DNA of 51,612 bases from Pseudomonadota bacterium (GTDB lineage: Bacteria > Myxococcota_A > Polyangia > Polyangiales > Polyangiaceae). The stretch's first letter is position 1. Each line of letters begins with the position of its first letter. The stretch is taken from contig JAEYVE010000126.1 of NCBI GenBank assembly GCA_023432025.1, positions 1 through 51,612 on the forward strand. The letters run 5' to 3'. The notes beneath the pieces are model-generated. The model was not told the origin of the DNA. It saw only the letters and a program-made list of their open reading frames with translations, and ran no database searches. Shown here piece after piece: positions 48,338 through 51,612 of the stretch. Position numbers and translations under genes: made by a program.

Positions 48338-51300
48338 GTGATCGCGCGCATCGTTCAGCTCGCTCTCGAGCGGCGTCTTCTGGTCTTCGTCCTCACGCTC
48401 GCGCTGGTGGGGCTCGGCGTGCGGGGTTACCTCGGTCTCAGCGTGGACGCGGTGCCGGACGTCACCAGCGTTCAGGTGCAGGTGCTCACACGAGCCCCAG
48501 GGCTCTCGCCGCTCGAGGTCGAGTCTCTCGTGACTCGACCCGTGGAGCTCTCCATGAGCGGCCTCCCTGGTGCCAACGCGGTGCGCTCGGTGTCGCGCAC
48601 GGCCGTGAGCGCGGTGACGATCGTGTTCGACGACGACGTGCCGCTCCTTCGCGCGCGCGAGCTCGTAGCGCAGCGTCTGCCCGCGGCGCGGGAAGCCATC
48701 CCGGAGCGTGCCGGCACGCCGCAAATGGGGCCGCTTTCGACCGGGCTCGGCGAAGTTTACCACTTCACGCTCGCCTGGCCGGGCCATACGTCGACGGAGC
48801 TGCGCACGCTCCTGGACTGGGAAATTGCGCCATCGCTCCGCAGCGTTCCTGGCGTCGTGGAAGTGAACGGATGGGGCGGTGACCAGCGGCAAATCGAGGT
48901 GCGCCTCCGGACGGAGGATCTGCGCGCTCACGGCGTGACCCAGCTCGACGTCGAGCATGCCTTGCTGTCGAGCGGACAGAACGCCGGCGGCGGCGCGCTG
49001 GAACGAAGCGAAGAGCAAATCTTGGTGCGCCTCGACGCGCAGTACCGCTCCGTCGAGGACGTGGCCCAGCAAGTGGTCGCCACGCGGCATCACGGAGCGC
49101 CCGTGTTGGTGCAAGACGTCGCCGAAGTGCGGAACGGAGTCGCGCCTCGCGTCGCCGCAGCCACGGCCGACGGCGAGCCAACGCAGTACGTGATGGTGCA
49201 AATGGTCGCCGGCGGAAACGCGCACGAGGTGGTTTCCCTCGTGAAGGCGCGCCTGGCCGAGGTGCAGAAGCGGCTCCCCCCGAGCGTAGAAGTTCGGCCC
49301 TTCTACGATCGAGCCGCGTTCGTCGAGCGCGTGCTCGGCACCGTGTGGAAGTCTCTCTTCGAGGGCGGGCTGGTGGTTCTCCTCGTCCTGCTCGTGTTCC
49401 TCGGAGACATGCGGGCCGGCTTCGTCGTGGCCACGGTCATCCCGCTCTCCATGTTGGGCGCGTTCGCGCTCATGCACGCGTTCGACGTGTCGGGCAACCT
49501 CATGAGTCTGGGCGCCATCGACTTCGGCTTGGTCGTCGACGGGGCCGTCGTGATCGTCGAAGGCGCGCTCGCGACCATGGCGATCGAGCGGACGAGCGCG
49601 CGCGTTGCTCTGGCGGGAGACGCCGAGCGCTACGGGAAGGCCATCGCGTTCGGCGTGATGATGATCGCCGTCGTCTACGTGCCGGTTCTGCTGCTCGAGG
49701 GCGTCGAGGGGAAAATGTTCCGGCCGATGGCGATCACGGTGCTCTTCGCTTTGGGCACGGCGCTCGTCTTGAGCTTCACGTGGGTGCCCGCGTTCGGTTC
49801 GCTGGTCTTGCGCTCGGCGCACGCGGGCGATCCGTGGGTTTTGGCGCGCATCCGCCGCGTTTACGAGCCCCTCTTGGCGCGCTTCACGCGCCGCCGGGCC
49901 GGCGCTCTTCTCGTTGCGGGGGTGTTGGGCGGCGTGGGCATTCTGGCGCTCTCGCGGCTCGGTGCGGACTTCGTGCCGCGACTGGAGGAGGGCGACTTGG
50001 TGGTTCAAATCACGCGCCCTCCGAGCGTGTCGCTGCGTGAGGCGGAGCTCGGAACGAGCGTCGTCGAGCGCGCCTTGCTCGAGTTCCCCGAGGTTCAACG
50101 CGTGGTGTCGCGCACGGGGAGCCCCGACGTGGCCACGGACGTGATGGGGCTCGAGCAGACCGACATGTTCATCGTCCTTGCCCCGCGCAGCGAGTGGACC
50201 ACGGCGAGTGAGCGCGAGGATCTGATTGCTCACTTCGAGGAGGCGCTCGAGCGGGTGCTGCCGGGTAGCGCCTTCGGCTTCACGCAGCCCATCGAAATGC
50301 GCATTCAGGAGCTGCTCGGCGGCGCCAAGAGCGACGTGGGCATCAAGGTGTTCGGCGACGATCTACCAGCCGTTCAAAGCCTGGCAGCCCAAATCGGTCG
50401 AGACATCGCGCGCATCCCGGGAGCCGCCGACGTACGCGTGGAGCCCAGTGAAGGACTACCCGTGTTGACGCTTCGGCCCGATCCACGACGTATGGGCCGC
50501 CTCGGTGTGGACGGGGACGCGGTGCGGGCGACGGTGGAGGCGCTCCGGGAGGGGCGAGAAGTGGGGTTGCTCGCCGAAGGCAATCGGCGCTTCCCCATTC
50601 AAGTGCGCTGGGATCGCCCGCCCGGACCCGAAGTGGACGAGCTCCGCCGGAGCCCGCTGCTCACGGAGGGTGGCCGCAGCTTGCTCCTGGGTGACGTAGT
50701 CGACGTAGAGTTGCAAGACGTGCCCGCGCAGCTGAGCCGCGAGCAGGGGCGTCGTCGCATTTTGGTGGAGGCCAACGTGCGCGGTCGCGACTTGGCCAGC
50801 TTCGTGCGCGACGTGGAATCGGTCATTTCCCGCCTTTCACGCCCCGAGGGCACGTTCGTGGAGGTGACGGGCCAGTACGAAAACTTGGTGCGCGCTGCGA
50901 CGCGGCTCGCCTTCGTCGTGCCGGCGACGCTGCTCACCATTTTCGTGTTGCTCTACCTTGCCTTCGGTCAGGCGCGGCCCGCGCTGCTCATTCTGCTCAA
51001 CGTTCCGGCTGCGGCCAGCGGCGGCTTCGTCGCGCTCTATGCGCGAGATCTTCCGCTCTCCATTTCTGCAGCGGTCGGCTTCATCGCGCTCTTCGGGGTG
51101 GCCACCATGAACGGCGTCGTCTTGCTTTCGGCCATCCGGGAGCATTCGCTGCGCGGGGCGGAAGATCTGGAAGCCGCGCGGCGCGGCGCGTCCGAGCGAC
51201 TCCGTCCCGTGGTGACGACCGCGGTCGTCGCGTCACTCGGCTTTCTGCCCATGGCGATTGCTACGGGAACGGGCGCCGAGGTGCAGCGCCCGCTCGCCAC

Positions 51301-51424
51301 CGTCGTGATGGGCGGGCTGGTCACCGCGACGGTGCTCACGCTGCTCGTCTTGCCTGCGCTCACGATTCGGCGTCCGCGGCGCGGAGCTGCGGGTGAGGCG
51401 CCCGTCGCGGCTTCCACAGGCTGA
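48338..51424 (+). CDS. RND-family heavy-metal efflux pump, CzcA-like
   Basis: A 1028-residue inner-membrane proton/metal antiporter. The N-terminus LALERRLLVFVLTLALVG starts TM1. The signature motif of divalent-metal pumps, DFGLVVDGAVVIVEG (D395, D401, E408), is present, which favours Co/Zn/Ni/Cd-type substrates over the Cu/Ag class. The usual N after E408 is G here. Porter segments FGFTQPIEMRIQELLGGAKS and IKVFGDD and the terminal helices are intact. The GTG at 48338 has GGGGAG seven bases upstream. It forms an operon with the two preceding genes, and the divergent sensor/regulator pair is the likely control. Confidence 0.94.
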   Translation: MIARIVQLALERRLLVFVLTLALVGLGVRGYLGLSVDAVPDVTSVQVQVLTRAPGLSPLEVESLVTRPVELSMSGLPGANAVRSVSRTAVSAVTIVFDDDVPLLRARELVAQRLPAAREAIPERAGTPQMGPLSTGLGEVYHFTLAWPGHTSTELRTLLDWEIAPSLRSVPGVVEVNGWGGDQRQIEVRLRTEDLRAHGVTQLDVEHALLSSGQNAGGGALERSEEQILVRLDAQYRSVEDVAQQVVATRHHGAPVLVQDVAEVRNGVAPRVAAATADGEPTQYVMVQMVAGGNAHEVVSLVKARLAEVQKRLPPSVEVRPFYDRAAFVERVLGTVWKSLFEGGLVVLLVLLVFLGDMRAGFVVATVIPLSMLGAFALMHAFDVSGNLMSLGAIDFGLVVDGAVVIVEGALATMAIERTSARVALAGDAERYGKAIAFGVMMIAVVYVPVLLLEGVEGKMFRPMAITVLFALGTALVLSFTWVPAFGSLVLRSAHAGDPWVLARIRRVYEPLLARFTRRRAGALLVAGVLGGVGILALSRLGADFVPRLEEGDLVVQITRPPSVSLREAELGTSVVERALLEFPEVQRVVSRTGSPDVATDVMGLEQTDMFIVLAPRSEWTTASEREDLIAHFEEALERVLPGSAFGFTQPIEMRIQELLGGAKSDVGIKVFGDDLPAVQSLAAQIGRDIARIPGAADVRVEPSEGLPVLTLRPDPRRMGRLGVDGDAVRATVEALREGREVGLLAEGNRRFPIQVRWDRPPGPEVDELRRSPLLTEGGRSLLLGDVVDVELQDVPAQLSREQGRRRILVEANVRGRDLASFVRDVESVISRLSRPEGTFVEVTGQYENLVRAATRLAFVVPATLLTIFVLLYLAFGQARPALLILLNVPAAASGGFVALYARDLPLSISAAVGFIALFGVATMNGVVLLSAIREHSLRGAEDLEAARRGASERLRPVVTTAVVASLGFLPMAIATGTGAEVQRPLATVVMGGLVTATVLTLLVLPALTIRRPRRGAAGEAPVAASTG

Positions 51425-51454
51425 GCCGCACGAGGAGTGCCCCGAGGCATGTGC

Positions 51455-51477
51455 GTTGCTGCTCGATCGCGAGCAAC
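51455..51477. terminator. Hairpin after the efflux operon
   Basis: GCTCG (51461-51465) pairs with CGAGC (51470-51474) and GTT with AAC across a three-base bulge, loop ATCG. It lies between the pump gene and a converging gene, so it may terminate both. Confidence 0.45.
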
Positions 51478-51490
51478 GACGCTCTTCGTT

Positions 51491-51612
51491 TCAGGGGCGG
51501 AGCGCTTCGACGCTCGGCGCGGGCCCTCGCATCGAAAAGAGCCGCGCGAGCCAGCGCCCCACGCGTGTTTTTTCCACTTCGAAGAACGACGCGAACGGCA
51601 CGAGCGCGAGGG
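51491..51612 (-). CDS. C-terminal end of an unidentified gene (runs off the window)
   Basis: The minus-strand frame entering at the window edge reads 39 residues (LALVPFASFFEVEKTRVGRW, then LARLFSMRGPAPSVEALRP) before a stop at 51491. Amphipathic, Arg-rich composition and codon pattern look like real coding sequence. Too little is present to name it. Confidence 0.55.
   Translation of the reverse strand, partial: LALVPFASFFEVEKTRVGRWLARLFSMRGPAPSVEALRP

Noticed and set aside
47729..50233. 834-codon minus-strand open frame opposite the RND pump
   Set aside because: Shadow of the pump genes; no recognisable domain.

Overview
The window is GC-rich, densely coding DNA that most resembles a myxobacterium of the Polyangiales/Sorangiineae type. 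The evidence is lipoproteins with long Gly/Ser linkers of the GGSGG type, a eukaryotic-like Ser/Thr kinase with an extracytoplasmic tail, an ElbD-like five-domain lipid megasynthase, and several outer-membrane beta-barrel proteins with Pro/Ala/Glu-rich N-termini. I saw no rRNA, tRNA, CRISPR array, insertion sequence or phage gene. The region looks like core or slowly evolving accessory chromosome. All family names come from motifs read by eye; no database search was possible.

Layout. 1-1124(-): N-terminal part of a TonB-dependent receptor. 1410-4545(+): 1-Cys peroxiredoxin, EAL phosphodiesterase, PHP-domain lipoprotein. 4768-10092(+): a tight run of an MscS-like channel with a 22-proline tract, two CPA2-type cation/proton antiporters and a DUF3025 protein. 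10198-11588(-): lipoprotein plus beta-barrel pair. 11744-17589(+): ElbD-like megasynthase (acyl reductase, AMP ligase, ACP, PlsC, SCP2) translationally coupled to an NAD-dependent epimerase. 17601-18446(-) methyltransferase and 18630-19475(+) PhzF protein. 19599-22425(-): GH62 arabinofuranosidase-like lipoprotein and two small lipoproteins. 22480-22629: a Cys-rich coding remnant. 22765-23604(+): Cys-rich lipoprotein. 23632-24825(-): four-S1-domain RNA-binding protein. 25025-26899(+): beta-barrel and DUF3616 lipoprotein. 27038-30308(-): malic enzyme MaeB and a beta-barrel protein. 30440-33859(+): SprT-like/DUF2786 protein and Ser/Thr kinase. 33921-34838(-): glutaredoxin/A-type-like/rhodanese triple fusion. 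34999-38657(-): glyA and metE. 38754-43595(+): metR and metH, followed by a DUF985 cupin. 44116-45662(-): LuxR-type response regulator and sensor kinase. 45750-51424(+): CzcCBA-type RND metal efflux pump. 51491-51612(-): C-terminal end of an unidentified gene.

How genes work together. SHMT supplies one-carbon units to folate, and both methionine synthases (B12-independent MetE and B12-dependent MetH) flank their likely regulator MetR, with a near-consensus MetR box in the metE-metR gap. The sensor kinase/regulator pair is divergent from the czc-type efflux operon and is probably its regulator. The MscS-like channel and two antiporters share stop/start overlaps, which suggests one ion or osmotic homeostasis unit. 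The megasynthase and epimerase match the ether-lipid (elb) theme known from Myxococcus xanthus.

The strongest leads for new biology are the MscS-antiporter-antiporter-DUF3025 operon, the triple redox fusion with an apparently metal-less A-type domain, and the compact MetE/GlyA/MetR/MetH locus. Smaller leads are the Cys-rich gene remnant and several intergenic dyads and direct repeats with operator-like spacing.
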